Notes under the pieces: generated by a model | Told to the model about the DNA's origin: nothing | The model's database searches: none | What the model saw: the letters and a program-made list of their open reading frames with translations, nothing else | Shown: in pieces, positions 10,006 to 20,710 of the stretch | Position numbering within the stretch: the first letter of the stretch is position 1 | Layout: each line of letters opens with the position of its first letter | NCBI GenBank assembly: GCA_003550305.1 | Contig: QKYT01000054.1 | Span: 55,477-90,540, forward strand | Direction: 5' to 3' | Length of the DNA stretch: 35,064 bases | Source of the DNA: Glomus cerebriforme | Taxonomy: Eukaryota; Glomeromycota; Glomeromycetes; Glomerales; Glomeraceae | Made by a program: the position numbers and the translations under genes

Positions 10006-10388
10006 GTTAGATCGGGAAGTTGTTCTTTTTTTAGGAAATATAATGATGTAACACTTGTAACACGTTTTCTAAAAATATCCCATTTGAATTTTCTCCGTCG
10101 AATTAGGTAACTAAAATAATTAATGATAATAACCATATTTAACTAATGATTGGCAAATTGTATGGTTTATATTCTTTTTTTTTATAATGTAAATCCCCTT
10201 CTGCAAAAAAAAAAAAATGCGACATGAAAAAAAAAACTTTTTCAAACTAAATTGAATACTATTACTTACTCCCACTTGTTTGTCTTACAAAAGTATATCC
10301 GTGCATATTATATAATAAAAATATTATCATTGACGAAAAATAATAAGTGAACCTTTTCTTTTCACTTTTCCCATATTTTTATTTTACA

Positions 10389-13300
10389 ATGTCTACGAAA
10401 AATGAAACTATAGAAGAGAATACGAATCCGAATGTAAATGTTTCAGAATCTCATATTATGTCTTATGAAACTGTTGATAATTTAGTTTCTGAAAATGAAC
10501 CAATAATAACTGAAGAAACTATAATTACCGAGTCGACCGTTTCCACACCTGGTGAAGTTAGAGAGACAATAATATCTACTACACCTGTAATAACTGAACA
10601 GATAATATTAACTGAAAATAAAGTATTAACTCCTACTGTGGAGTCTACGTCTGCCGCCGTTACTAAAAGTGAAACCATTAAGAAAACAGTTGAGGGCAAT
10701 GATTCTATCAATAACGATGAAACAAAAGAAACTGAAATAAATTCTTCTGAAGCTTTTAATGGGAAGATTAAATATGATACATCTGATGAAAACAATCCTG
10801 ATGAAAATGTTCCGAATGAAAACATTCCTGATGAAAATGTTCCGAATGAAAACATTCCTGATGAAAATGTTCCGAATGAAAACATTCCTGATGAAAATGT
10901 TCCGAATGAAAACATTCTTGATGAAAATATTACGGATGAAAACATTCCTGATGAGAATGTTCTGGATGAAAACATTCCGGATGAAAATGATCATAATGAT
11001 CAAAAAATTGTTGGAGCGCCACTTAAAAGAACAAAAACCAAAATCAAAAATCGTACCACAAATTGTAAAGAACGTAGAGTTTATGCTAATATTGATTTAC
11101 CAAAAGAGGATGTTGACCGAAAGGGTAGACCAAAGTCTAAATATGTTACCAATAAGATAGTCACATCAAAATATACTATGTGGACTTTTGTACCAAAAAA
11201 TTTGTTTGAACAATTTCGAAGGGCAGCAAATTTATATTTCTTGTTCATGGCTATCCTTGGTATGTTACCATTTGTTAGTGTCAATAATCCAATCTTGACC
11301 TTACTTCCTCTGTCAACTGTCGTATTTTTTACTGCTCTTAAGGATGGTATCGAAGATATGAATAGACATCACATTGATAAACAATTTAATAGCGCGACAT
11401 GTTATCATCTTCAAAATTTTATTAACGTTAATTATCCAAAAAAACAAGTACTATCGTTTTGGAAAAGACTTATTCTTCGAATCAAATCTTTATTTAAAAG
11501 TTCACCCAAAAGTTCTTCAAATGAACCTTCGTCACAAGGTATAATTGAAGATTTAAATTCAATTGATGATGATGATGATGTACCTCCATCTGAACCTTCG
11601 AACGAAAAACTTGGTCCTCCTATGTTTAGAAAAGTAATATGGAGAAATGTTCGTGTTGGAGACTTTTTGTTTCTTAGAAATAATGATGCTGTACCAGCTG
11701 ACGCTATTATTTTATCAACTTCTGAGCCAGAGGGAACTTGTTTTGTGGAAACAAAAGATCTTGACGGTGAAACTAATTTGAAACCTCGTCGATGCGTTCC
11801 CGACACAAAATATATTAATTCACCTGATGATTGTACGAAAGCTACCTTTTATATTGATTCAGAAAGACCAAATTCAAATTTATATTCTTATAATGCAGCT
11901 TTGATCTTAACTGAACCGGATGGTCATGATCCAGAAGTTGATAATAGATCACTATCAAGTGAACCTTCTATTTTGGAGCGGAAATGGAAAAAGAAAAAAA
12001 CTATTCCAGTTGATATTAATAATTTATTATTGAGAGCTCACGTGATTCGTAATACGGAATGGGTTATTGCTATTACTGTATATACTGGTGTTGAAACAAA
12101 AATTATGCTTAATTCTAGTGAGACACCAAGTAAACGTAGCAGAATTGAAAAAGAAATGAACCATGAGGTATATATTTTTTATATTCATCTTATTTAATAT
12201 TAATTTATTAATTTTTTAATTCTTTAATATTAGGTTATTCTTAATTTTTTCGTTCTTATCATTCTTGCTTTGGTTTGTGCAATTGGCAGTGCAATATCAA
12301 CTGAGTATTTAAGAAATCGTGGTGTTGTTGTCGATAATTTGGACTCGAATCGTGACAGTGTTTACTTTGCTTCATTTGTTACATTTTGGTAAGGTTATAT
12401 ATTTAAACGAATTATTATACAATGTGTATTGGTCTTTTATATTAAATATCTACAAATTTTTACAGGGCAAGTTTGATTATATTTCAAAATATAATACCAA
12501 TTTCTTTATATATTTCTATTGAATTCGTTAAACTATGGCAAGTACGTAAAATTTTTATGATTTTAAAATTTATTTATTTTATGTTAATTATGTGACTTAA
12601 TTTGTTTTCTTTTTTCTAGTCATATTTTATTTATAATGACTTGGATATGTGGGATGAAGATTCCGAGGCCACTGCTGTCCCAAAATCGGCAAGTGTAGTT
12701 TTCTATATGGTATTCTCTTATGTTAATTAATATCTTTCATTTTTATATAATCCTTTCGATTCCAATTTTAACAGTGGAATTTATCAGATGATCTTGGTCA
12801 GATTGAATATATTTTTTCTGATAAAACTGGTACATTGACTCGAAACATTATGGAGTTCCGTCAATGTTCGGTTGGTGAAAAAGTTTATGGTAGAAATGGT
12901 TGGGGCGGAAAAACGGATGCGGAGCACGGAAAGGAAATAATTGAAGGAACACAAGATGGAGAGAAACAAGATTTTGATCAAAAGGAAATTTTTGGTCAAT
13001 ATATTAACGAAATGAAAAAAGTTTTTGAGCCAATTTATTCAAGTACAGATCCAAACTTTTTAACGTTTATAGATCCTGAAATCTTTAGAGATTTAAAGAA
13101 TGATGATAATGAAAATGATGATGATGAAATTGGAGAAGAGTCAAATTCTGGCGGAAATTCAGAACTTAAACCTAGCAGATCCAAATTATTGAAGGAATTT
13201 TTCATTTTGTTAGCAGTATGTCATACTGTTGTAGTTGATGAAGTTCCTAAAGAAGCTGTTAGTGAAGCTCAATCTTCTGAAAATACGAGTGAATCAAATT

Positions 13301-15719
13301 TAATAAATTTGAATGATGCGAAAAATCACTCAACTCTTGACGTTGCTAAAAAGAAACTTAAAAATTCATTTAAACAAGTATTACCTTCAATCAAACAACT
13401 CGGTAGTCCTTCTGGAACTGTTAAATCCATTCCTGTTGATAAAACTGTTGTAAAAAATCTCGTTTACAAAGCTGAATCACCTGATGAAGCGGCACTTGTA
13501 GCAGCAGCAAAAAATCTGGGGTTTGCATTTTTATCACGAACGACAAATTCCCTTACAGTTGATATTTTTGGTAAAGAATATAATTTTGAAGTTTTAAATA
13601 TATTGGAATTTAATTCTACGCGTAAGAGAATGAGTGTACTTGTTCGTCGTCCAGCCGAATTAGGGGGTGGTATCGTATTATTTTGTAAGGGAGCTGATAA
13701 TGTTATCATTGAAAGGTTGGCTAAAGGTCAAGAAAAATTTGTTGAAGCCACAATTCGTGATATTGATGATTTTTCAAATGATGGTATAAAATATTTTATT
13801 TTATTTATTTTTTTTTTTAAAGAGAAAAATTTACTATGATATTTGAAATTTAACACACTATATTTTATGCTTTAAGGCCTCCGAACACTGACTTTGGCAT
13901 ATCGAGATCTGAGTGAAGCGCAATACAAATCTTGGGCAAAGGAATATCAAGCAACAGCATCCTCATTGACAGATCGTTCTGGGAAACTTGATGCTGTTTC
14001 TGAAAAGATTGAAAAGGAACTTATTCTTTTGGGAGCAACCGCTATTGAAGATAAACTTCAAGAAGGTGTACCAGATTGTATTGCATCTCTTCGTGAGGCG
14101 GGTATTAAAGTTTGGGTTTTGACTGGTGATAAATTGGAAACAGCAATTAATATTGGATTTGCTGCACAATTATTAACAAAAGAGATGAGACTTTGGGTAG
14201 TGAAAGGTTCTAATAAAGAATCAGTTCTGAAACAGCTTGATGATATATTTGGATCTTTTATAAGTGATAAAAATGTTAAAAGATTCATGGAAGACGGCGA
14301 AGAAATTCCACCTATAAAAGAAGGAGAAGTTCATGCATTTGTAGTTAGTGGTGCAGCATTAGCCCATTTGTTAGAAGATGACAATTCTCGAAATCAATTA
14401 ATTCAATTATCAGACTTTTTCCATTCTGTAATATGTTGTCGTGTAAGCCCTCTACAAAAGGCTATGGTTGTAGAGTTGGTGAGAAGAGGAAAAAAATCAA
14501 CAACATTAGCAATTGGTGATGGGGCTAATGACGTAAGCATGATTCAAGCTGCAAATGTTGGTGTTGGTATATCTGGACAAGAAGGTATTTTCAGTTTTCT
14601 AATATTTCGAGCCATTGGATTTTTTTTTAAAAAAAAATTAACCATTTTTTGTTTATAAGGTGTTCAAGCTTCGATGGCAGCTGATTATTCTATAGCACAA
14701 TTCAGGTTTCTTAACAAACTTTTGCTTGTTCATGGACATTGGGATTATTTGAGAATTTCGGAGATGATTCTTAACTTCTTTTATAAAAATGTTATTTGGG
14801 TATTTCCCGTGTTATGGTATCAGATGTTCTGCATGTAAGTAACATAAACGTTTTTTCATATTCATTTTATTTAATTTTATTTATTTTGTTTGTTAAAAAA
14901 AACAAATTGATTATATTTTTTAGGTTTTCGGCCAATATATTTTATGATTACAGTTTTGTACAGTTATATAATATGATATTCACGGTTGCACCAGTTATTA
15001 TATTAGGAGCAACAGATCAATCAGTTGGAAAGCATTATTGTTTACGATTTCCAAGTATATATTCGTTGGGAATAAAAAAATTGAGATATTCAAAAAAATT
15101 ATTTGGACTATATTTTTTCGATGGTATATGGCAATCATTAGTTGTATATTTCACATTTAATTATATTTATAAACTTTCAACAAATATGATATCAGTTGAT
15201 GGAGAATCAGCAGGACCAACAGAATTTAGTACAGCTGTAGCGGTTACAGTGGTTATAATTGCAAATTTATTTGTCGGATTTAATACATATTATTGGTCAT
15301 GGTTTATATGGGTATTTGTAATCTTAGAAATATTTTCAGTATTTGCATTTGTAATTATATATGGTATATTTGGTCAAAGTCCGATACATGGTATAGGAAT
15401 GCAATTATTTAGTGATGGAACATTTTGGTTTGGTATGGCATTTGCTATACTTTTAGCTGGATTACCAAGATATGCAGTACAATTTGTTAAACAATGGTGG
15501 TATCATGATGATTTAGACATTGTTAGACAAATTAGAAAAAGAGAGAAAACTGAAAAAGCAAAAAAAGAAAAGGAAACCAAAAAATCAAGTCAAAACAATG
15601 AAAAACAACATGGATCAGAAATTGTTACACCTATTATTAATGTTGAGTTGATTGAACATGGTAGATCTAGATCTATATCCATGACTGAAAATAATAATAA
15701 TAATAATAATAAGGTATAA
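10389..15719 (+). CDS. P4-ATPase phospholipid flippase, Dnf1/Dnf2-like
   Basis: Predicted to flip phospholipids to the cytosolic leaflet of plasma or secretory-pathway membranes, with a Cdc50-type partner known for the family. Exons: 10389-12167, 12234-12388, 12466-12541, 12620-12688, 12775-13783, 13877-14584, 14660-14834, 14924-15719; total 4,767 nt, 1,588 aa. Hallmarks: N-terminal [20 protein letters not shown] before the first membrane pair; DGET at residues 459-462 (actuator domain); PISLYISIE at 656-664; DKTGT with the phosphorylated Asp709; [10 protein letters not shown] and KGAD (nucleotide domain); TGDK; GDGAND at 1243-1248; then hydrophobic segments to the C-terminus and a basic, Lys/Glu-rich tail ending in an Asn run. 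PKSWN(L)[14 protein letters not shown] resembles yeast Dnf1. The ATG at 10389 is chosen because no earlier in-frame ATG exists. Intron 4 uses a GC donor. The acidic N-terminus carries a 13-unit pentapeptide repeat. The family is certain; the Dnf subtype is less so. Confidence 0.93.
10797..10991 (+). repeat. In-frame 15-bp minisatellite, 13 units ([10 protein letters not shown])
   Basis: Thirteen 15-bp units encode alternating PDENV and PNENI, later drifting to [10 protein letters not shown] and PDEND, at flippase residues 137-201. The first eight units are nearly identical at the DNA level as a 30-bp dimer (CCTGATGAAAATGTT plus CCGAATGAAAACATT); the last five are diverged. It lies in the non-conserved cytosolic N-terminus. 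Confidence 0.9.
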
Positions 15720-16172
15720 TTAAATTTTTATTATTCGGGTTATTTTGATTTTCAATTTTGGAATTTGTTTTATAAATAATTTAAGTTACATAGGTACGAA
15801 TAATTAAAATACAGTATTAATTTAATATTTATAATATTTGTAATGAAATCTTTTAAATAATTAAAAAATGTGTCATTATTAAATAAATATTGTTTTTAGA
15901 TTTTAAAAGTTGTTTGTCGTCGGTTTATTTTAAATTTAGAATGAACTAACTACTCGGGAAAGTTGATATTTATAAAATTTTTAAAATTTCTGCTTATCGT
16001 CATTGTGAAATAAATAATATGTTTTTAGCTTTATAGTATATAAAATCAAAATTCGATATATCGATATACCGATATATATTAAAAATTCGATACAAAGATA
16101 AATTATATTTTCATAATTTTAATAATTTTGTCATCAATTAAATAACAGGAATGTCAGAAATTCTCTCTATCA
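15720..16172. other. Convergent intergenic / 3' UTR region
   Basis: The flippase and the minus-strand SAM gene end towards each other across this AT-rich gap. It contains a dyad-rich TATATCGATATACCGATATA block near 16058-16077, but no gene or clear terminator signal. Confidence 0.5.
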
Positions 16173-16950
16173 TTATTTATCAGGAGTTTCTACTTGAGCA
16201 TCTCTCTCAGCCTATAATAATGAAATTTTATTAATTCGAAATCAAAAAAAAAAAAAAAAATCGAAAAATAATAAAAAAAAAAATAACAACGATTTAACCT
16301 TGGCTTTTTTAATAATATTAAAATAATAAAGTAATTCCATTCTAACAGAATAAGTTGTAATACCCTTTTCCAATAATTGTTCATCATTTAATTGAATTAT
16401 ATCTTGCCATTTCATCCCTTCAAATACTGGAGCCCATTTCTTAAATCGAAGTCGTCTAAGCCATTCTTTAAAATCTTAAATAAAATGAATTTCAAAAAAT
16501 TCTTTTTTTTTAAAAAAAAAAACAAAATTACTTACCATTCAATGCTTCAAAATTAGTTTCAACAATATTTTCTTTAATAAAAGATCTTTTTTTATTCACT
16601 TGCCAAATTTTTGTTTTTAAGCTTTTCTTTTTTCTGGGATTTATACCTTCTAAATCAAAATTATCTAAGCTTAATTTATCATCATTTAAATAATATCTGA
16701 TGTAATTGATGAAACCAGAAGTTTTATTAATATTATCATCGCTGTTATTTGTACTTTCAATAGTATTATAATGTCTACGTGATAATGGTACTGAAGATTG
16801 AATGTGAGAGTTAGTGGTAAGAGAATTTATTTTAATGAAATGAGAAAATGGTGATGATAATGTTATTAATTTAGTGGCAATATTTGGAAGAGATTTTAAT
16901 AAAACTGTACTAGTACGATATATTGTTATAAATGAAATGTAAGAAGACAT
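16173..16950 (-). CDS. Mitochondrial-type SAM-domain protein (paralog A)
   Basis: Exons on the minus strand: 16950-16536, 16474-16299, 16211-16173; 630 nt, 209 aa. The N-terminus (MSSYISFITIYRTSTVLLKS) has Arg and Lys, many hydroxyl residues and no acidic residue, as in mitochondrial presequences. Residues about 140-196 form a sterile alpha motif: FKEWLRRLRFKKW, GMKWQDIIQLND, then LLEKGITTYSVRMELL. The C-terminal exon adds only AERDAQVETPDK. Introns: 61 bp (GTAAGT) and 87 bp (GTTAAA). SAM domains act in protein-protein or RNA binding; which applies here is unknown. The first intron splits an Asp codon (G|AT) just before the SAM domain, exactly as in the divergent neighbour at 17067-17738, so the two are probably duplicates. 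Mitochondrial targeting is inference. Confidence 0.8.
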
Positions 16951-17066
16951 AGTTTATCTAAAATTGATCATTTTTTTTCCTGTTTATATCTAGATCTTTG
17001 ATCAACAATCATACATATCCGTTATAAAACCGAAAAATTTTTCGTTTAAATTTGAAAAAAAAAAAA
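16951..17066. promoter_or_regulatory. Shared divergent promoter of the SAM pair
   Basis: Only 116 bp separate the two start codons, so the promoters must overlap. Visible elements: TTGATCA twice (near 16967 and 17001), a GTTATAAAAC TATA-like run near 17020, and a poly-A run just before the plus-strand ATG. No terminator or third gene fits. Confidence 0.6.
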
Positions 17067-17738
17067 ATGTCTACAATAATTACCACAAAATTATCAACTA
17101 TTTTTCCACAAAAATCTCTATCATATTTCTTTATTTTTACACAACAATATGCAACGAAATATAAAACTTACTACAAAAACGAAAGGTTTCATAAACCTTA
17201 TGATAATATAGGTAAAGGTAATCCGCCGATAAGACCAAAACAACCTTTAGGACCTGATGGAAAAAATGCTGACATGAGATATAAAGAAGGGAAGAATCGA
17301 CGTTATAAAGAATATTTTGTGAATAATTATGTTAATGTGAATAAAGAATTATTAGAAGGTTAAAGGTTATTTATTTATTTATTGTAAAAAAAAGATTATA
17401 TGTTTTATTAAATTATTAATATAATCTAGATTTCCCTCGGTGGTTGAAAGGTCTTAGATTAAATAAATATAGTAATTGTTTTAATGGAATGAAATGGCAA
17501 GAAATTATTTATTTTAATAATGAGAAATTAGAAGAATTAGGAGTGTATACGGTTGGAGCTAGAGGTAAATTGTTAAAAACGTTTGAATTGGTTAAAAATA
17601 ATCTTAATGGTAAGTATCTATAAAACAAAATCAAAAAATTATCTTAAAAAGAAATGATTACAATAATTTTTTATATTTTTAGATAAAAAGGTAATAGATA
17701 ATAGTCAGTTGTTGGGAATGGATGAAAATTTAAAATGA
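17067..17738 (+). CDS. Mitochondrial-type SAM-domain protein (paralog B)
   Basis: Exons 17067-17358, 17430-17609, 17683-17738; 528 nt, 175 aa. The start is the ATG after the A run; upstream in-frame codons lack ATG. N-terminal MSTIITTKLSTIFPQKSLSY lacks acidic residues and is followed by FTQQYATKYKTYYK, fitting a mitochondrial presequence. A Gly/Pro/Lys-rich linker (IRPKQPLGPDGKNADM) leads to a SAM domain at about 99-157: FPRWLKGLRLNKY, GMKWQEIIYFNN, LEELGVYTVGARGKLLKTFE. This resembles RNA-binding SAM domains of the Vts1/Smaug group, whose consensus has LKSLRLHKY and LGARRKLLKAF. RNA binding is therefore a reasonable but untested guess. The first intron sits at the same codon and phase as in the divergent paralog. 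The likely partner is the paralog itself, through SAM-SAM contact or co-expression. Confidence 0.8.
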
Positions 17739-18426
17739 AAATTTTTTTGGGATTGATGATGATCTAATAAATATCCTTAATATGTGTTCGTCAAAATAAG
17801 GCGATTCTTGAGGGATAAAATCGACAAAGCCGAAAGATAATTAAAAATGTGCGGAATACAATTATTTAATTATAAAATTAAAAGTAGGAACATAAAAAAT
17901 TTTTTCAATATGTTTTATATTTCATTATGAATATATGAAAGGAAAAAGAAAAAAGAAAAATTAATAAAATGCCTGAAAATTTTAAGTGATGGAGAATATC
18001 CTAAGGAATGACATGTAAAATCATATGTATAAATTTTTACAATATTATTATATGCACAGAGTATTTTATTACTAATAAATGTCCATGGTATAAAAGTGAT
18101 TTGGAAATTTTCACGTGATTACGATCACGTGACGTAGTTTGATAACGTAAGCGTGTGAAAATCGTTTTTTACAATAATCGGATTTATTGCACATAATATT
18201 TCTCTAATAACTTGTATGAGTTTTTACTGTCCTCCCTAAGTTAATTAAGTAATAAATTTTTATTCATTGCTTTTTTTCTTCACATTTAAACACTTTATTC
18301 AGATTAAATGGTCAAAAGAAATATGGTTACCATATATAATTATTAAAAATTTATTAGATGAAGAATAAGATTGTTGGAAAGAATATTCATAATGTTTTCC
18401 GAAAGTGGTCAAGGAGGCCTTAGAAA
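17739..18426. other. Gene-free stretch with two TCACGTGA sites
   Basis: AT-rich DNA without a supported gene. Two perfect TCACGTGA octamers lie 14 bp apart (18111-18118 and 18125-18132), a candidate bHLH (Cbf1/Pho4-type) binding site cluster. Confidence 0.45.
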
Positions 18427-18723
18427 TTAAATATAAAAGGAGAATGTGATAGTACATGACACATATTTGATACCATTGTTGAATTTATACATAGGTGATT
18501 TAGTACTGAGTTCGCTTTCATTATTAGAATATTGTAAAGAAACATTTTCACTTTGAGGTAAACGTGGTGTTGAAACATATTTTTTAACGTTATCTAATGA
18601 TTCATCTTTGTTCTTAGGAGAATTTGATAACTTTGAACACTGATTATATAAAGTAATTATTGTACCATTATGATCATAATATTCTAATTCGATATCAGAT
18701 CCCTCATTTTCATCTTGAAACAT
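18427..18723 (-). CDS. Small uncertain ORF, hypothetical
   Basis: A 98-codon frame starting MFQDENEGSDIELEYYDHNG, polar and acidic, rich in Ser and Asn, with no recognised domain. Codon texture is more protein-like than the flanks. A second open piece lies upstream on the same strand (about 18760-18920), so this may be one exon or a fragment of a larger or decayed gene. The last codons (TFSFYI) look like read-through into non-coding DNA. The true boundaries are unknown. Confidence 0.3.
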   Translation of the reverse strand: MFQDENEGSDIELEYYDHNGTIITLYNQCSKLSNSPKNKDESLDNVKKYVSTPRLPQSENVSLQYSNNESELSTKSPMYKFNNGIKYVSCTITFSFYI

Positions 18724-20710
18724 CCTTTTATCATTGAGAAAAAAAAAGAAAATTAGATATCAAATAAAATTTTCTTAGAAGGAAAAATTAAGTGGTTAAC
18801 TGTTGTAAAAAGGAGCGACGAAACAAAACAATAGTTATCATCATCACCATGTTCCATCGATTGGTCGTGTGAAACCACCTTGAGGTTCTGGCGATTAAAC
18901 CGGGAAATTCCATTGAAAAATAATCGACAGTAAGTACTGTTTCATAGATAATTTGGAGTACATTATTTTTAAAATAATAAAAAAAAATTGAATTTCCTTT
19001 TTAGTACACAATTTAGTGATCTGCAATGTGGATATTAGGTGATATTTGGTAAGGCTTTATCGGAAAAAAGACTCATCCGATAATAATTTGCGTGATTTCA
19101 ACATAATTTCAAAAAATAGATTCTCAATTAAAAGTAAGAAGTCATAAAATGGAGGGTTAATTGATTAGGCGGATACATTAAAGGTTTGAAAGAGATATTC
19201 TTTTATTTTAATGAAAATAATATAGTATCAATCATAATAATTATGGATTTATAGATTATGGGGAAAAAAATTGTATTTATAGAAAAAGGTTACGTAATTT
19301 CTCAGAAAAAAAATGTTCAATTACTATGACGTTAATCCGTTCGATTTTATTCTATCAAGAGTATGAGTACATGATTGATATTAATAATGATTTTTTATTA
19401 AAAATAATCAAAATTAAATAATTAAACGAATACTCATATTAGTTACTATTGTATTTTTTATCGTGAACAAAAAATTACATCTTTTTTAATGAAATTTTTT
19501 TTCCATACATGAAGAAAAATTATTTTCTTAAATGACAAAAGAGTTGTATCCACGAAGGATTGTTTTATTAATACAATAGTATCATGAAAAATACAATAAA
19601 GATAAATAATTTATTCGTAGTACCAATACCAGTCATACCAATATTACTGGTAATAGTGATAATAAAATAATACCAGTCATACCAGTAATAACCCAACTTC
19701 ATATAAAAATATACTGTAGATTAAGGCTCAGATTGCGCAATTTTCTCATCCTTAAAATTAAAAAAGAATTTTAAAAAAACCCTGTCCTCTTTTGTTATAA
19801 AATTTCCCTATAAATATTAAAATCATAGCAACTAAGTCAAATAGACTATAAAAAAGTGTTTACATAGTTACAATTTTTCTAAGAAGTTTGTCACCAAAAA
19901 AAAAAATCCAAGTAATTTAAAAAATATTTATGTCCGTATCATAAACAGTCAAAACAAGCCCAAAATCATAAAAAACGCATCACTAGAAACAGAAAACATT
20001 TCAGCTAGAATTAATCATAATGCCGGCCAGAAATTACTAATGTAAGTCATAGTTAAAATCACGTGATCATATATTATCCATAATATCATGATTATTTTAC
20101 AATTGATTTAAAATTTGAAAATCGTATATTTTTATATAAAATTAATATTCTCAGTCTTTCTGAAAAATAATATAATTGATGGTAAAAATAATATGAAAAT
20201 TAGGGTATTAACTAATGAAAAAATCGTAAAATTCGCGAAAAATCTGGATTTATTTTTTATAGGTAAATAATACAAAAAGTGCACAAACAAAAGTAACTTT
20301 ACGCACTTTTATTTTGAGATTCTTGCTGACCGGTTAAAAATTGATATAATGTCTTTCCCAAATTATCCAAGAATTAATTATTTTATGAATCTTGATTCAT
20401 GACATCATAAAAACATACAATCATATCGTATTAAATCATAATCATTAAGTACTTAGTAGTTAGAACAAAAAACAATTATTTAATATCAGTAATAATAAAA
20501 AAAATTTATTATAAATATAGAGCTTGTTCTTTGACATTTGATGTCTAAGAACATTTTAATAAAATATTTTGAACATTTTTTCTTTTTGCGTCATTATAAT
20601 CTTTTCGAACTTTTATTTTCTTTATATAAAAGTTTATATTATAATTTGCAATTTTTGAAAAAAAAAACCATATTTTGAACAAAACACGTATTTTTCTTAC
20701 TTTTTTCTAT
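18724..20710. other. Gene-free AT-rich stretch with a short direct repeat
   Basis: No supported gene. ATACCAGTCATACCA occurs twice (19626-19640 and 19670-19684) around ATTACTGGTAAT, which partly pairs with it as an inverted repeat. One TCACGTGA octamer is at 20059-20066. The last 150 bp probably belonged to the promoter of the decayed FHA-kinase gene. Confidence 0.4.

Noticed and set aside
10347..10388. Earlier flippase start at 10347
   Set aside because: That codon is GTG, not ATG; nuclear fungal genes normally start at ATG, and the first in-frame ATG is 10389.
10463..11003. Long minus-strand and alternative plus-strand open frames over the flippase N-terminus
   Set aside because: They are shadows created by the 15-bp repeat, which is stop-free in several frames; the flippase frame carries the conserved protein.
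12689..12697. GT donor inside GCAAGTGTAG for flippase intron 4
   Set aside because: The first GT gives a stop in the next exon; the second inserts Ala-Ser into the conserved PKSWNLSDD join. The GC donor fits best.
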